Part shown: in pieces, positions 42,206 to 50,590 of the stretch
How the letters are laid out: each line of letters begins with the position of its first letter
How positions within the stretch are numbered: the stretch's first letter is position 1
Source of the DNA: DAOUKH01 sp964291475
GTDB taxonomy: Bacteria > Chloroflexota > Dehalococcoidia > SHYB01
Length of the DNA: 64,000 nucleotides
Direction: 5' to 3'
Assembly: GCA_964291475.2 (NCBI GenBank)
Contig: OZ220076.1
Location: 124,001 to 188,000, forward strand
Notes under the pieces: model-generated
What the model was told of the DNA's origin: nothing
The model's database searches: none
Seen by the model: the letters and a program-made list of their open reading frames with translations, nothing else
Position numbers and translations under genes: made by a program

Positions 42206-43255
42206 GTGACCGCCGAGCCTCCGCTCGAGTCCGGCGTCATCGACGTGGAGGCGAGCCTCGAAGCGGCCGACGACGCGCTTTACGAACGCGGCGCCACGGA
42301 CGGGCTGCCCATTGTGCCGCCCACCGAGGAGCGGGTGCGCCGCATGATTGAGGCCGTAGGCCGTGACGCCCATGACGTGGTGGCCCGCGTGGGCCCGGCG
42401 CAGGGCGAGGCCACCATCGAGAAGGTGGCGATCAACGGGGTCATGGCGGGGTGCCGGCCCGAGCACATGCGCGTCCTCGTCGCCGCCGTCGAGGCGATGA
42501 CCGACCCCGCCTTCAACCTCGACAGCGTGCAGGCCACCACGAATCCGTGCGGCGTGGCCCTCATCCTGAACGGGCCCGTCCGCGGCGAGCTCGACGTCAA
42601 CACCGGCCGCAACTGCCTCGGGCCCGGACGGCGCGCCAACGCCGTCCTCGGACGCGCCGTGCGTCTCATTCTCACCAACGTCGGCGGCGGGTTGCCCGGG
42701 GAGGTCGACAAGGCCACGCACGGCTTCCCCGGCAAATACACGCTCTGCTTCGGCGAGGACGAGGAGCACAGTCCCTGGGCCCCGCTGCACGTCGAGCGCG
42801 GCTTCGACGCCGCCCAGAGCACGGTTACCGTGGTGAGCGTCAACGGCACGCTCAACATCCTCACCTCGTCGTTCATCCACATCGACGACATGCTCAACAT
42901 GATGGCCAACGCGATGAGCGTGATGGCGACGAACAACGCCATGCTGGGGAAGGGTGAGCCGGTGCTGCTCATGTCCGCGGGGCACGCCGGCCTCTGCGCC
43001 GGCCGGGGCATGAGCAAGCTCGACGCGAAGCGCTATCTCTACGAGCGTTGCGGCTTCCCGGAGTCGGACCTGCCCGCCGAGATGGTGCGGCGGGAGCGGA
43101 TCGCCGACGTCATCACCGACGGGGTCGTGCGGCCGGTGCGCCGGGCAGAGGACATCCTGCTCGTCGTGGCCGGCGGGCCGGAGCCCTACCACGCTACCTT
43201 CATGCCGACCTTCGGCGACTCGCTCGCCGTCACCCGGGCAATCCCGCCGGCCTAG
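42206..43255 (+). CDS. Conserved partner of the UGSC selenoprotein
   Basis: 349 residues from GTG 42206, 2 nt after the UGSC stop, so tightly coupled. Visible features: TDGLPIVPPTEERVRRMIEA at the N-terminus, ATTNPCGVALILNGPVR, GRNCLGPGRRANAVLGRAVRL, and CFGEDEEHSPW. Several conserved-looking Cys residues (in TNPCG, GRNCLG, TLCFGE) could act with the selenocysteine. No membrane segment or signal. I do not recognise a named domain; the arrangement suggests a two-subunit enzyme with the UGSC protein. Confidence 0.75.
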   Translation: MTAEPPLESGVIDVEASLEAADDALYERGATDGLPIVPPTEERVRRMIEAVGRDAHDVVARVGPAQGEATIEKVAINGVMAGCRPEHMRVLVAAVEAMTDPAFNLDSVQATTNPCGVALILNGPVRGELDVNTGRNCLGPGRRANAVLGRAVRLILTNVGGGLPGEVDKATHGFPGKYTLCFGEDEEHSPWAPLHVERGFDAAQSTVTVVSVNGTLNILTSSFIHIDDMLNMMANAMSVMATNNAMLGKGEPVLLMSAGHAGLCAGRGMSKLDAKRYLYERCGFPESDLPAEMVRRERIADVITDGVVRPVRRAEDILLVVAGGPEPYHATFMPTFGDSLAVTRAIPPA

Positions 43256-43264
43256 CCTCTGGCG

Positions 43265-44089
43265 CTACTTGGCGTCGGTGGTGGCGTCGAGGATGCCCTC
43301 GGAGGGGACGTGGGGGATGCCGGAGAGGAAGGCGGCCATCCAGCCACCGTCGACGGGCAGGGTGTGGCCGGTGACGTAGCTCGCCAGGTCGGAGACGAGG
43401 AAGAGCGCCGCCTTGCCGATCTCGTCGGTGGTGCCGCGGCGCTTGGCGGGGATGAGCCCTTGGCGGGTGCGCTCCACCATCTCCGGGGTCTCCGGGATGC
43501 GGGGGGTGATGATGCTTCCCGGGGCGATGGCGTTGACCCGGATGTCGTGGGGCGACCACTCGACGGCCATGGTGCGCACCAGGTTCATCAGGCCGGCCTT
43601 CGCCGCGCCGTAGGAGGCGTGATTAGGGGCTGACTGTATGCCGCTGACCGAGGCGATGCAGACCATGGCGCCGGGCTTGCCGCGCGCGATGAGGGAGCGG
43701 GCGACCTCCCGGGCGGTGAAGAAGAAGTGGCGCAGGTTCATGCGGTGGTCGCGGTCCCACTGCTCCGGCGTCATGTCGAGGATCGGGTTCCACGACGCCT
43801 GGCCGACGATCGTCACGAGGGCGTCGAGGCCGCCAAGCTCGCGCTCGGCGCGCTCGACGATTTCCTTCGCCTGGGCGTCGTCGAGCACGTCGCCGACGAT
43901 GGACGTGGAGGGTTGGCCGAGATCGGCGACGGCGGCGGCGACGCGGTCGGCCCGCTCCTTCACCAGGTCGGCGATGGCGACGCCGCAGCCGGCGCGGGCG
44001 AGGAATTTCGCGGTGCTCTCGCCCATGCCCTGGCCGCCGCCCACGACGAGCGCCGACTTGCCTTCAAGTTGCAACAGTGAAGCGTCCAC
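43265..44089 (-). CDS. SDR-family oxidoreductase
   Basis: A 274-residue classical short-chain dehydrogenase: VVGGGQGMGESTAKFLAR nucleotide loop, DALVTIVGQ (NNAG equivalent), catalytic Tyr-Lys in YGAAK with Ser in CIASVSG, and PVDGGWM near the C-terminus. GTG 44089 is chosen because AAGGAGG lies 9 nt upstream. Converges on the UGSC partner gene, 9 nt apart. Substrate unknown. Confidence 0.88.
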   Translation of the reverse strand: MDASLLQLEGKSALVVGGGQGMGESTAKFLARAGCGVAIADLVKERADRVAAAVADLGQPSTSIVGDVLDDAQAKEIVERAERELGGLDALVTIVGQASWNPILDMTPEQWDRDHRMNLRHFFFTAREVARSLIARGKPGAMVCIASVSGIQSAPNHASYGAAKAGLMNLVRTMAVEWSPHDIRVNAIAPGSIITPRIPETPEMVERTRQGLIPAKRRGTTDEIGKAALFLVSDLASYVTGHTLPVDGGWMAAFLSGIPHVPSEGILDATTDAK

Positions 44090-44477
44090 GGTGCGGTCCT
44101 CCTTACGCTCAGCGCCGCCAGCTTGCGGCGGCGCGCTAGAGTGTGCCACAGAACCTGGCGCCGCGGGTAGTCACAGCGGGACGGGGCCCTCGTCCCGCCA
44201 ACCGGGTGCAAGAAACTCGTCCGTGTCCCACGCGTCCGTGGGGCTAGGCTCGGTCTCTCACGCGTCCGTGGGGCCAAGCCTGGGACCTGCTCCCGGCAAC
44301 GAACATCCGTTCGATGTGTTCATGGTAGCCCTTCGTCAAAGGCCTGTCAATGCGGCTTTGGCGCGATGCTCGGGGCAGGCCGTCGTGATAGACTGCGACC
44401 CCGGCTTCCGCTCCTGCCGAAGGAGACCTTTGCGTAACCTCGGCCAGGGTCCACGAGGCCGTTCTGGGGATGAGAAC
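44090..44477. other. Intergenic region with a 30-bp-spaced palindromic repeat
   Basis: No conserved frame. CACGCGTCCGTGGGG occurs at 44229-44243 and again at 44259-44273; each copy is a small palindrome (CCCACG-CGTC-CGTGGG in the first). The rest is unremarkable upstream DNA of the SDR and the amidohydrolase. Confidence 0.55.
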
Positions 44478-44512
44478 GGGCGATTCGTGAATCGCCCCTA
44501 CAGGGATGATCC
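44478..44512. repeat. Intergenic hairpin repeat, copy 1
   Basis: Perfect 9-bp palindrome GGGCGATTC-GT-GAATCGCCC followed by CTACAGGGATGATCC. Related copies at 45825, 45880 and 46196. Confidence 0.85.
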
Positions 44513-44560
44513 TCTGCCGGTGTCGCCGGTTATGTAAATGTCTCCAAAGGGTCAACGCCG

Positions 44561-45703
44561 ATGGTCGCATACCCGCTGATTTCCTCCGACTCGCACGTCG
44601 TCGAGCCGCCCGATCTGTGGACGACGCGCATCGACGCCGATTTCAGGGACCGGGCGCCCTTCGTCGTTGAGGGAGACGAGGCGGACCAGTGGTACGTGGA
44701 GGCGGGGACGCCGATGGGGGTCATCGGGGTGAACCTCCAGGCGGGGGTGCGCTTCGAAGATCCCGACCGGCTGACCTTCGAGGCCAAGTACCGGACCTCG
44801 CCGCGCGGGGCCTACGACCCGCATGCGCGGCTGGTGGAGATGAGCGAAGACCACGTATCGGCCGAGGTGATGTACTCCTCGTTGGCGCTCTCCCTGTTCC
44901 AGAAGGTGCAGGACGACGCGCTGCTGGCGGCCATCTTTCGCGCCTATAACGATTGGCTGGCCGACTTCATCGCGGTCGACCCGAAGCGGCTCAAAGGAAT
45001 CGCGGTGGTGCCGGTGGACGACGTCGCCGAGGCAGCCGCAGAACTGGAGCGGTGCGCGGGCATGGGGCTGGTGGGGGTGATGCTGCCGGTGGTGCCCGCC
45101 GGCCCGCAGTACGACAGCCCGGCCTACGACCGCCTTTGGGCCGCCGCGCAGGACGCCGGCGCGCCGGTGACGCTCCACATCGCCACGTCGCGCAAGCGCG
45201 ACCCGCTGCAGAACCTCGTCCCGTTTTCGAGCGCGGCGATCGACGGGGCCGTCGGCCTCGCCAACCGCGACGTCCCTCTGCGCACCACCCTCGCCGCGAT
45301 GATCTTCGGCGGCGTCTTCCAGCGCTTCCCCGGTCTGAAGATCGTCGTGGCGGAGTACGAGGTCTCGTGGGCGCCCTACTTCGTCCACGAGATGGACCGC
45401 GTCTACGGGCAAACGGCCTTCGGGAACCCCATCCGCGCCACGCTCAAGACGCCCCCCGGGGAGACCTTCCGCAGCAATGTCTTCATCAGCTTCCAGGAGG
45501 ACCGGCTGGGTGTCTCGACCTACGGCCCGTCGGGGACGGACACGCTGATGTGGGGCTCGGACTATCCTCACGCCGAGGGCACCTTCCCGCACTCGCGTCA
45601 GATCGTCGAGCAGGTCCTCGATGGCCTGGACGATGAGGCGAAGCGGAAGCTGGCGGGGGCCAACGCGGCGGCGCTCTACGGGTTCGCCGACGAGCTGGGG
45701 TAG
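44561..45703 (+). CDS. Amidohydrolase-2 (ACMSD-like) family protein
   Basis: A 380-residue TIM-barrel metal hydrolase or decarboxylase. N-terminal metal motif ISSDSHVVEP (D-x-H), LHIATSRKRD, VVAEYEVSWAPYFVHEMDR, and late WGSDYPHAEGTFPHS with the metal Asp. Related proteins act on aromatic or heterocyclic acids. ATG 44561. Close kin with the minus-strand amidohydrolase at 47305 only at fold level. Substrate unknown. Confidence 0.87.
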   Translation: MVAYPLISSDSHVVEPPDLWTTRIDADFRDRAPFVVEGDEADQWYVEAGTPMGVIGVNLQAGVRFEDPDRLTFEAKYRTSPRGAYDPHARLVEMSEDHVSAEVMYSSLALSLFQKVQDDALLAAIFRAYNDWLADFIAVDPKRLKGIAVVPVDDVAEAAAELERCAGMGLVGVMLPVVPAGPQYDSPAYDRLWAAAQDAGAPVTLHIATSRKRDPLQNLVPFSSAAIDGAVGLANRDVPLRTTLAAMIFGGVFQRFPGLKIVVAEYEVSWAPYFVHEMDRVYGQTAFGNPIRATLKTPPGETFRSNVFISFQEDRLGVSTYGPSGTDTLMWGSDYPHAEGTFPHSRQIVEQVLDGLDDEAKRKLAGANAAALYGFADELG

Positions 45704-45824
45704 GGAGCGGCGGCGCCGCGGGGCGGTGGCGGGCTTCGTCTCCAATCCCCCCAGGGGGAGAGGTCCAAGGTGGCCTTCCGTGGGGAGGCTTGGGCGCCCG
45801 CGCGGGTGATCGGGGGATGGGGAT

Positions 45825-45855
45825 GGGCGATTCGTGAATCGCCCCTACGGGGGAG
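45825..45855. repeat. Intergenic hairpin repeat, copy 2
   Basis: GGGCGATTC-GT-GAATCGCCC (45825-45844), identical in the stem to copy 1, followed by CTACGGGGGAGGG. Confidence 0.85.
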
Positions 45856-45879
45856 GGACGGCCCCGGAGACCACCCCCT

Positions 45880-45912
45880 GGGCAACCACGAGGGTTGCCC
45901 CTACAGGGGAGG
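45880..45912. repeat. Intergenic hairpin repeat, copy 3
   Basis: GGGCAACC-ACGAG-GGTTGCCC (45880-45900), then CTACAGGGGAGG. Different stem, same 3' flank as copies 1 and 2. Confidence 0.82.
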
Positions 45913-46195
45913 GTGCGTTGGCGTGGGGGATGGTGGGCTTCGATGATGTTTGGTGGTTGTGAGGGGACCCCTCATCTCAATCTTCTCCCGGGGGGAGAAG
46001 AGGTCCGGAGGGGACCGCCGCGCCGCGCCCCGGCCCTCAGTCTCTCCCCCAAGGGAGACGTTTGCCCTAACCTTGAGCCGAGTAAGGAGCAGCGCCCTGC
46101 GGGCGCTCGCGCGCCTGGCGGCGCGCGCCCTCTTCTCAAATCTCCCCCAGGGGGGAGAGGCCGGAAGGGAGGAAGAAGACCCCACCCGCACCTCT

Positions 46196-46231
46196 GGGCA
46201 ACCACAAGGGTTGCCCTTATAGGGATGATCC
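46196..46231. repeat. Intergenic hairpin repeat, copy 4
   Basis: GGGCAACC-ACAAG-GGTTGCCC (46196-46216), then TTATAGGGATGATCC, sharing its tail with copy 1 and its stem with copy 3. Confidence 0.82.
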
Positions 46232-46248
46232 CCCGGAGGCGGGCTGGG

Positions 46249-47265
46249 CTAGGCGGCGAAGGTTTCGAGGGCAGCGCGCTGGTAGGCGTCCATCTGGTCC
46301 GGCTCGATGGAGTACATGGGCGGGGCGAAGGAGAGCGAGTCGGCGACGCCCTCGTACTCGGCGGCCCGGCGGCGGACGTCGTCGGGGCTGCCACCGGCGC
46401 AGAAGGCCTCGACCATGTTGTCGGGGACGAGGTCCCAGCAGTGGGGGCCGTGCCCGCCGTGCTCGCGGAAGGCGGCGCGCACCGCCGCCGCTTCCTCGGA
46501 GAAGCCGTAGTGGGCGAAGAGGTCCTTGTACGTGCCCACCGTCGCGTAGAAGGCGACGGACTTGGCGAGGTCGCGGTAGGCCTGCTTCTTGTCGTTGCTG
46601 ATCGCGATAGTGAGCGTGGGCTGGAGCTCGATCTCCTCGCGTTTCCTGCCGGCGCGGTCCAACCCGATCTTCATGTTAGGCACCATGACGTCCCGCACCC
46701 AGGGCAGCGTGGCGATCATCTGGCCCATGATTCCATCGGCCACTTCGGCGACGTTGCGCACCATGCCGGGACCCATGGCGGCAGCGTGGATGGGGATGCG
46801 CTCCCGCGCCGGCGGGTGCGGCGAGGCGAAGCCGACGATGTTGATCTTGTAGTACTCGCCGTCAAAGCGGATAGGGTCGCCGGCGTGCACGCTATCGAGC
46901 AGAAGCCGCGTGACCTGGATGCATTCCTTCAGGTGCGGCGCCGGCCGGCCGTACTCGACGCCGTGCCAATACTCGACCAAGCCCTTCACACCGGCGCCAA
47001 GGCCGAGTACGAAGCGTCCCTCGCTGAGCCTGTCGATATCGAGCGCGGTTATTGCCATCGACAGGGGGCTCCTGACGAAGGCGATCGCGACCGCGGCACC
47101 GAGCTCGATGCGGCTGGTGAAACCGGCCGCCGCCGCGGGGTAGGCGAAGGGCGAGGTGTGCAACTCCTGGGAGAGGATGCGGGCGAAACCGGCCTGCTCC
47201 GCGGCCTGGGCCCAGCCTCGGACCTCCTCCATCGTGTCGCCGTTGTAGCGCAGGCAATACTTCAT
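46249..47265 (-). CDS. LLM-class F420-dependent oxidoreductase
   Basis: A 338-residue luciferase-like TIM-barrel enzyme. Evidence: N-terminal strand MKYCLRYNGD, SRIELGAAVAIAFVRSPLSMAITALDIDRLS split over the family motif ALDIDRLSEGRFVLGLGAG, and AHxAAMGPGMV region IHAAAMGPGMVRNVAEV. This subclass usually binds deazaflavin F420 rather than FMN, which is common in Chloroflexota. ATG 47265. Oxidises or reduces an unknown small molecule, perhaps in one route with the neighbouring amidohydrolases. Confidence 0.88.
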   Translation of the reverse strand: MKYCLRYNGDTMEEVRGWAQAAEQAGFARILSQELHTSPFAYPAAAAGFTSRIELGAAVAIAFVRSPLSMAITALDIDRLSEGRFVLGLGAGVKGLVEYWHGVEYGRPAPHLKECIQVTRLLLDSVHAGDPIRFDGEYYKINIVGFASPHPPARERIPIHAAAMGPGMVRNVAEVADGIMGQMIATLPWVRDVMVPNMKIGLDRAGRKREEIELQPTLTIAISNDKKQAYRDLAKSVAFYATVGTYKDLFAHYGFSEEAAAVRAAFREHGGHGPHCWDLVPDNMVEAFCAGGSPDDVRRRAAEYEGVADSLSFAPPMYSIEPDQMDAYQRAALETFAA

Positions 47266-47304
47266 GCGGCCTCCAAACGGCGCGGCAGAAGGGCGGCAGC
47301 GGAC

Positions 47305-48162
47305 CTAGCCGTCGAGCCCGTAGACTCGGAGCGCGTTCTCGCGCAGGAAGAGCCGCTCCGAATCGGGCCGGAGGTTGAGGTCGGCGATCTCGCGCATGGC
47401 GCGCTCGAAGTCCACGACGGGGAAGTCAGTGCCGAAGAGCACCTTGCGCCTGCCCCACGTGTTGATGAAATGGACGAACTCCGGCTTCCAGTTCTTGGGG
47501 GAGTGGGCGTCGGAGCCGACGTAGACGTTGGGGTGCTTGAACGCGACGGACATCATCTCCTCGACCCACGGCCAGCCGGTGTGAATGCCGATGAGCTTGA
47601 GGTCGGGGAAGTCGCAGGCGATGGTGTCGAGCAGGATCGGCCGTCCCACGCTCGGCATGGGAGGCCTGTCTTTGATGTAGATGAGGCAGTGCCCGACCTG
47701 CATCTGGATGGGGATGTCGAGCTCGACGCACTTGGCGTAGAAGGGGTAGTACTTGCGGTGGTCGGGGGCCAGATAGAACCAGTGGGGATAGACATGCGCC
47801 CCGATGAAGCCGTGCTCCTTGATTCCCTCTTCAAGCTCGCGCACGCCTTCCATCCCCGCGTAGGGGTCGATGCCGGCCAGGCCGAGGAAACGGTCGGGGT
47901 ACTGGGCCACGGCCTCCTTGACGAAGCTGTAGGGGATGGAGTCGTTGAAGCCGAAGTAGGGGGAGCCGATCTTGACCGCGATGAGGAATGCCTTCTCGAT
48001 GCCGGCGCGGTCCATCTTCTCGATGGTCTCTTCGAGCGTGAAGGTCGGCTCCTTGCCCTTGCCGAGCGACGACTCGAAGAGCACGAACTGGTGGGAGCGG
48101 CGCTCCATGACCCGCGGCGTGCGGATGTTGACGACCGTGTCGATGGCCTTGACGGCGGGCAT
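47305..48162 (-). CDS. Amidohydrolase-family protein (TIM barrel)
   Basis: 285 residues from ATG 48162. Fold motifs: AHVYPHWFYLAPD, IPIQMQVGHCL, GIHTGWPWVEEM, YVGSDAHSPKNW and FGTDFPVVDFERAM. The usual N-terminal HxH is replaced by DTVVNIRTP, so the metal site is partly non-canonical, as in related CoA-independent decarboxylase-like members. 5 nt downstream of the RidA-repeat gene and probably cotranscribed with it. Confidence 0.84.
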   Translation of the reverse strand: MPAVKAIDTVVNIRTPRVMERRSHQFVLFESSLGKGKEPTFTLEETIEKMDRAGIEKAFLIAVKIGSPYFGFNDSIPYSFVKEAVAQYPDRFLGLAGIDPYAGMEGVRELEEGIKEHGFIGAHVYPHWFYLAPDHRKYYPFYAKCVELDIPIQMQVGHCLIYIKDRPPMPSVGRPILLDTIACDFPDLKLIGIHTGWPWVEEMMSVAFKHPNVYVGSDAHSPKNWKPEFVHFINTWGRRKVLFGTDFPVVDFERAMREIADLNLRPDSERLFLRENALRVYGLDG

Positions 48163-48167
48163 GGCTA

Positions 48168-49568
48168 CTAGGCCTCGACGGCGACGGCGTCGATCTCTAG
48201 TTTCAGCGGGGGGAAGGGGCCGATCTCGTCGGCGCCCATGACGGTGGTCGCCGGGAGCCTGCCGCGGAAGGCGGCGTGGGCGGCGCGGTAGACGCCCCCC
48301 CACTTGGACATGTCCATCATGTAGCTGATCTGGTGCATGACGTGGTCCATGCTGGAGCCGGTCTCCCGCAGCAGCTTCATGTAGACGCTGTAGATGTGCC
48401 AGGCCTGGGCAGCGTAGACCTCCGACATCTCGTCGTCGTGCTGGCCCATGGCGAGATGGCGGCCCTCGTCCTTCAGCAGGTCGAACGAGGTGATGGGGAA
48501 GGCGGCCCGGTCGCGGCCGGACAGGCCGGTCAGCCAGATATAGGGGCCGATTTTGCGGACCATCGCGAGGTGGCCGCTGCCGATCTCGGGGTAGGTGTGG
48601 CCCGAATGCTCCCACGGGCCGCCGGGTACGAAGCCCACGCCATCGAGGATGAGCCGAACGTCGGGGTCGCCGCTCTGCTGGGGCTGGCCGGTGGTGAAGC
48701 CGGTGACCGTCGGGGAGAGCTGCTGGTTCGGGTGGAAGTGTGGGTTGAAGGCGAAGCTGGCGCCGATCTCGGTCATGTCGGAGATGGTGAACATGGTGTA
48801 GCGGATGGCATGTTCCATGCCGCCGCCCTGGCTTTCGAGGAGCGCCTTGATGTGTCCCAGGATCGTGGCCCGCTGCGACTTGTACCGCTCCTCGGCGCTG
48901 TCGGTGTGGTAGCGCCCGGTCTCGACGATCTTGCGGAGGGTGGGGTCGACCTCGGAGAGGCGGGTGACGACGCGGCCGGTATCGGGGCTGATCCCCGAGA
49001 GGCCGGAGAAGAAGAGCATCTGTCCCAAGCGGGTGGCGGTGGGGTAGGGCGCGGTGACCTTTTCGAGGCCGGGGACGACGACGGGCGAGATTTCGAGGCC
49101 GCCGGGCTCTGGGATCCGGGCGACGACCTCGACCTGAATGCGGTAGTCGGAGTGGGTTCCGTGGGTCGCGGTGCGCGCGATGGTGGTCGCGGGCTTATCG
49201 CCGGGGAAGAAGGCGAGCATGACGCGCTCGGCCACGCGGATGTCCTGGACGTTGCGGAGGAAGAGCCGCTGCCGGACGATGTTCTGGAGGGACGAGCCCT
49301 GCGATTCGAGGATTTTCGAGAGATTGTTGTAGATGAGCCAGGTCTGCGCGGTGATCGGGCCCTCGCGGCCCGCGCCATGCACGCCCCACGACTTGAACTC
49401 CTCGGCCTGCTCTTCAGGCATGTCCTGGAGGCCGCGGATGAGCGCCCCGGTCTCCATGTCGCGGGGGAGTTGTCCGGAGAGGAAGGCGAGCTGACCGGCG
49501 CGCGTCCCCGTCGGGGGAAGGCCGAGGTCTTCAAGCTGCGGGGGGTACCAGAAGTCGGTCCGTTCCAT
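48168..49568 (-). CDS. Triple RidA (YjgF/UK114)-domain protein
   Basis: 466 residues containing three consecutive RidA-like domains: about 1-155 (LAFLSGQLP, LSKILESQGSSLQNIV, YRIQVEVVA), about 175-325 (MLFFSGLSG, IKALLESQGGGMEHAI) and about 335-466 (IWLTGLSG, MKLLRETGSSMDHVM, LKLEIDAVAVEA). Single RidA domains are about 130 residues, trimerise, and hydrolyse reactive enamine/imine intermediates at clefts between subunits. Three in one chain could form the whole trimer as a monomer. The conserved catalytic Arg in the RV(D/E) motif is not obvious in any repeat, so the activity may differ. ATG 49568. Confidence 0.85.
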   Translation of the reverse strand: MERTDFWYPPQLEDLGLPPTGTRAGQLAFLSGQLPRDMETGALIRGLQDMPEEQAEEFKSWGVHGAGREGPITAQTWLIYNNLSKILESQGSSLQNIVRQRLFLRNVQDIRVAERVMLAFFPGDKPATTIARTATHGTHSDYRIQVEVVARIPEPGGLEISPVVVPGLEKVTAPYPTATRLGQMLFFSGLSGISPDTGRVVTRLSEVDPTLRKIVETGRYHTDSAEERYKSQRATILGHIKALLESQGGGMEHAIRYTMFTISDMTEIGASFAFNPHFHPNQQLSPTVTGFTTGQPQQSGDPDVRLILDGVGFVPGGPWEHSGHTYPEIGSGHLAMVRKIGPYIWLTGLSGRDRAAFPITSFDLLKDEGRHLAMGQHDDEMSEVYAAQAWHIYSVYMKLLRETGSSMDHVMHQISYMMDMSKWGGVYRAAHAAFRGRLPATTVMGADEIGPFPPLKLEIDAVAVEA

Positions 49569-49582
49569 GAAGGCGCTCCCGT

Positions 49583-50359
49583 TTAGAGCATGAACGAGCC
49601 GCCGTCGACGAAGATGGTCTGGCCCGTAATGAAATCGGAGTCTTCGGAGGCGAGGAAGACGGCGGCCCGGCCGATGTCCTTCTCGGGGTCGCCAAGGCGG
49701 CCGATGGGAAGGCTGGCGACGGCCTTGCGGACGACGTCGGCCTCCGGCTGGTCGAGGTTGGCCATGAGCGCCGGCGTGGCGGCGATGGGGCAGAGGCAGT
49801 TGACGTTGATGCCGTGCGGGCCCCACTCCTTGGCGACGGTCATGTTGAAGGCCCGCACCGCGGCCTTGTTGGCGTTGTAGTCGAGGTGCAGCGGCGTGCC
49901 TTTGAAAACCCCCGTGGTGGTGAAGTTGATGATCTTGCCGCCGCGGCCCTTCATGTGGGGGAAGACGGCCTTGCAGGCCCGCCACGTCGCCTTCACGCCG
50001 GTCTCGAACGAGAGGTCCCACCACTCGGTGGGAATATCTTCGACCGTTCCTCCGAGGTGGGTAACGGAGTAGCCGCTCCATGCCTGGGCGTTGTTGACCA
50101 GGATGTCGACTTGCCCGAACGCGGCGATGGTCTCGTCGACGACGTTCTTGATCTGGTCTTCGTCGCCGACGTCGCAGACGACGCTGATCGCCTGGGCTCC
50201 AAGGGCCCGGATCTCCTCGGCGACGGCGGGGCCGGTGTCGGGCTTGATCTCGGCGACGACGACGGCGGCGCCCTCCTTGGCGAAGGCCAAGGCGATGCCG
50301 CGGCCGTTGCCTTGGCCGGCGCCGGTGATGATCGCGACTTTGTCTTGCAGCTTGCCCAT
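49583..50359 (-). CDS. SDR-family oxidoreductase
   Basis: A 258-residue classical SDR: ITGAGQGNGRGIALAFAKEG, ILVNNAQAW, catalytic YNANK, and FITGQTIFVDGGSFML. ATG 50359. It lies 14 nt upstream of the triple-RidA gene and heads the minus-strand group SDR, RidA, amidohydrolase, LLM. The dehydrogenase product (an imine, enamine or ketone) may be what the RidA protein handles; this is inferred from adjacency. Confidence 0.92.
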   Translation of the reverse strand: MGKLQDKVAIITGAGQGNGRGIALAFAKEGAAVVVAEIKPDTGPAVAEEIRALGAQAISVVCDVGDEDQIKNVVDETIAAFGQVDILVNNAQAWSGYSVTHLGGTVEDIPTEWWDLSFETGVKATWRACKAVFPHMKGRGGKIINFTTTGVFKGTPLHLDYNANKAAVRAFNMTVAKEWGPHGINVNCLCPIAATPALMANLDQPEADVVRKAVASLPIGRLGDPEKDIGRAAVFLASEDSDFITGQTIFVDGGSFML

Positions 50360-50497
50360 GCGATGCGGTCGGAAGCAGACCCGGAGGCGGGACGTCGAAG
50401 GGAGCGTCAGGGAATCTAGCAGCGCCCGCCCTCTTGTGTCAATCGAAGCTGGGGCCGAGCGGGCGGCAGGCCGGTCTCAAAACCGGCGATTCCTATC

Positions 50498-50526
50498 TTG
50501 ACTGACTGAAGCGCTTCTGCTACCGT
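50498..50526 (+). promoter_or_regulatory. Promoter for the peptide-type ABC importer
   Basis: TTGACT (50498-50503), 17-nt spacer, TACCGT (50521-50526). It lies 65 nt before ATG 50591, which has a strong GGGAGGAG ribosome-binding site. Confidence 0.55.
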
Positions 50527-50590
50527 CTCCGCCATTAGCGCTGCAGAGGCGCGGCCACATTTCCCTGAGGGAACTGAGGGAGGAGAATCC

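Larger units (their letters stand above)
45704..46248. repeat. 545-bp intergenic cluster of two hairpin-repeat families
   Basis: No gene. Family A (GGGCNA...TTGCCC or GATTC/GAATC stems followed by CTACAGGG) appears at 45825-45855, 45880-45912 and 46196-46231. Family B (CTCTCCC/GGGAGAG stems) appears at about 45740-45762, 45982-46000 (CTTCTCCC-GGG-GGGAGAAG), 46040-46059 and 46142-46158. The repeats are imperfect copies, and the region is probably an insertion hot spot between two convergent genes. Confidence 0.8.

Noticed and set aside
45895..48171. Long plus-strand open frame of 758 codons
   Set aside because: It is antisense to the LLM oxidoreductase and amidohydrolase genes, which carry clear family motifs. 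Long opposite frames are common in GC-rich DNA. The same holds for antisense frames at 3890-4897, 11268-12863, 48276-49586 and 50477-51955.
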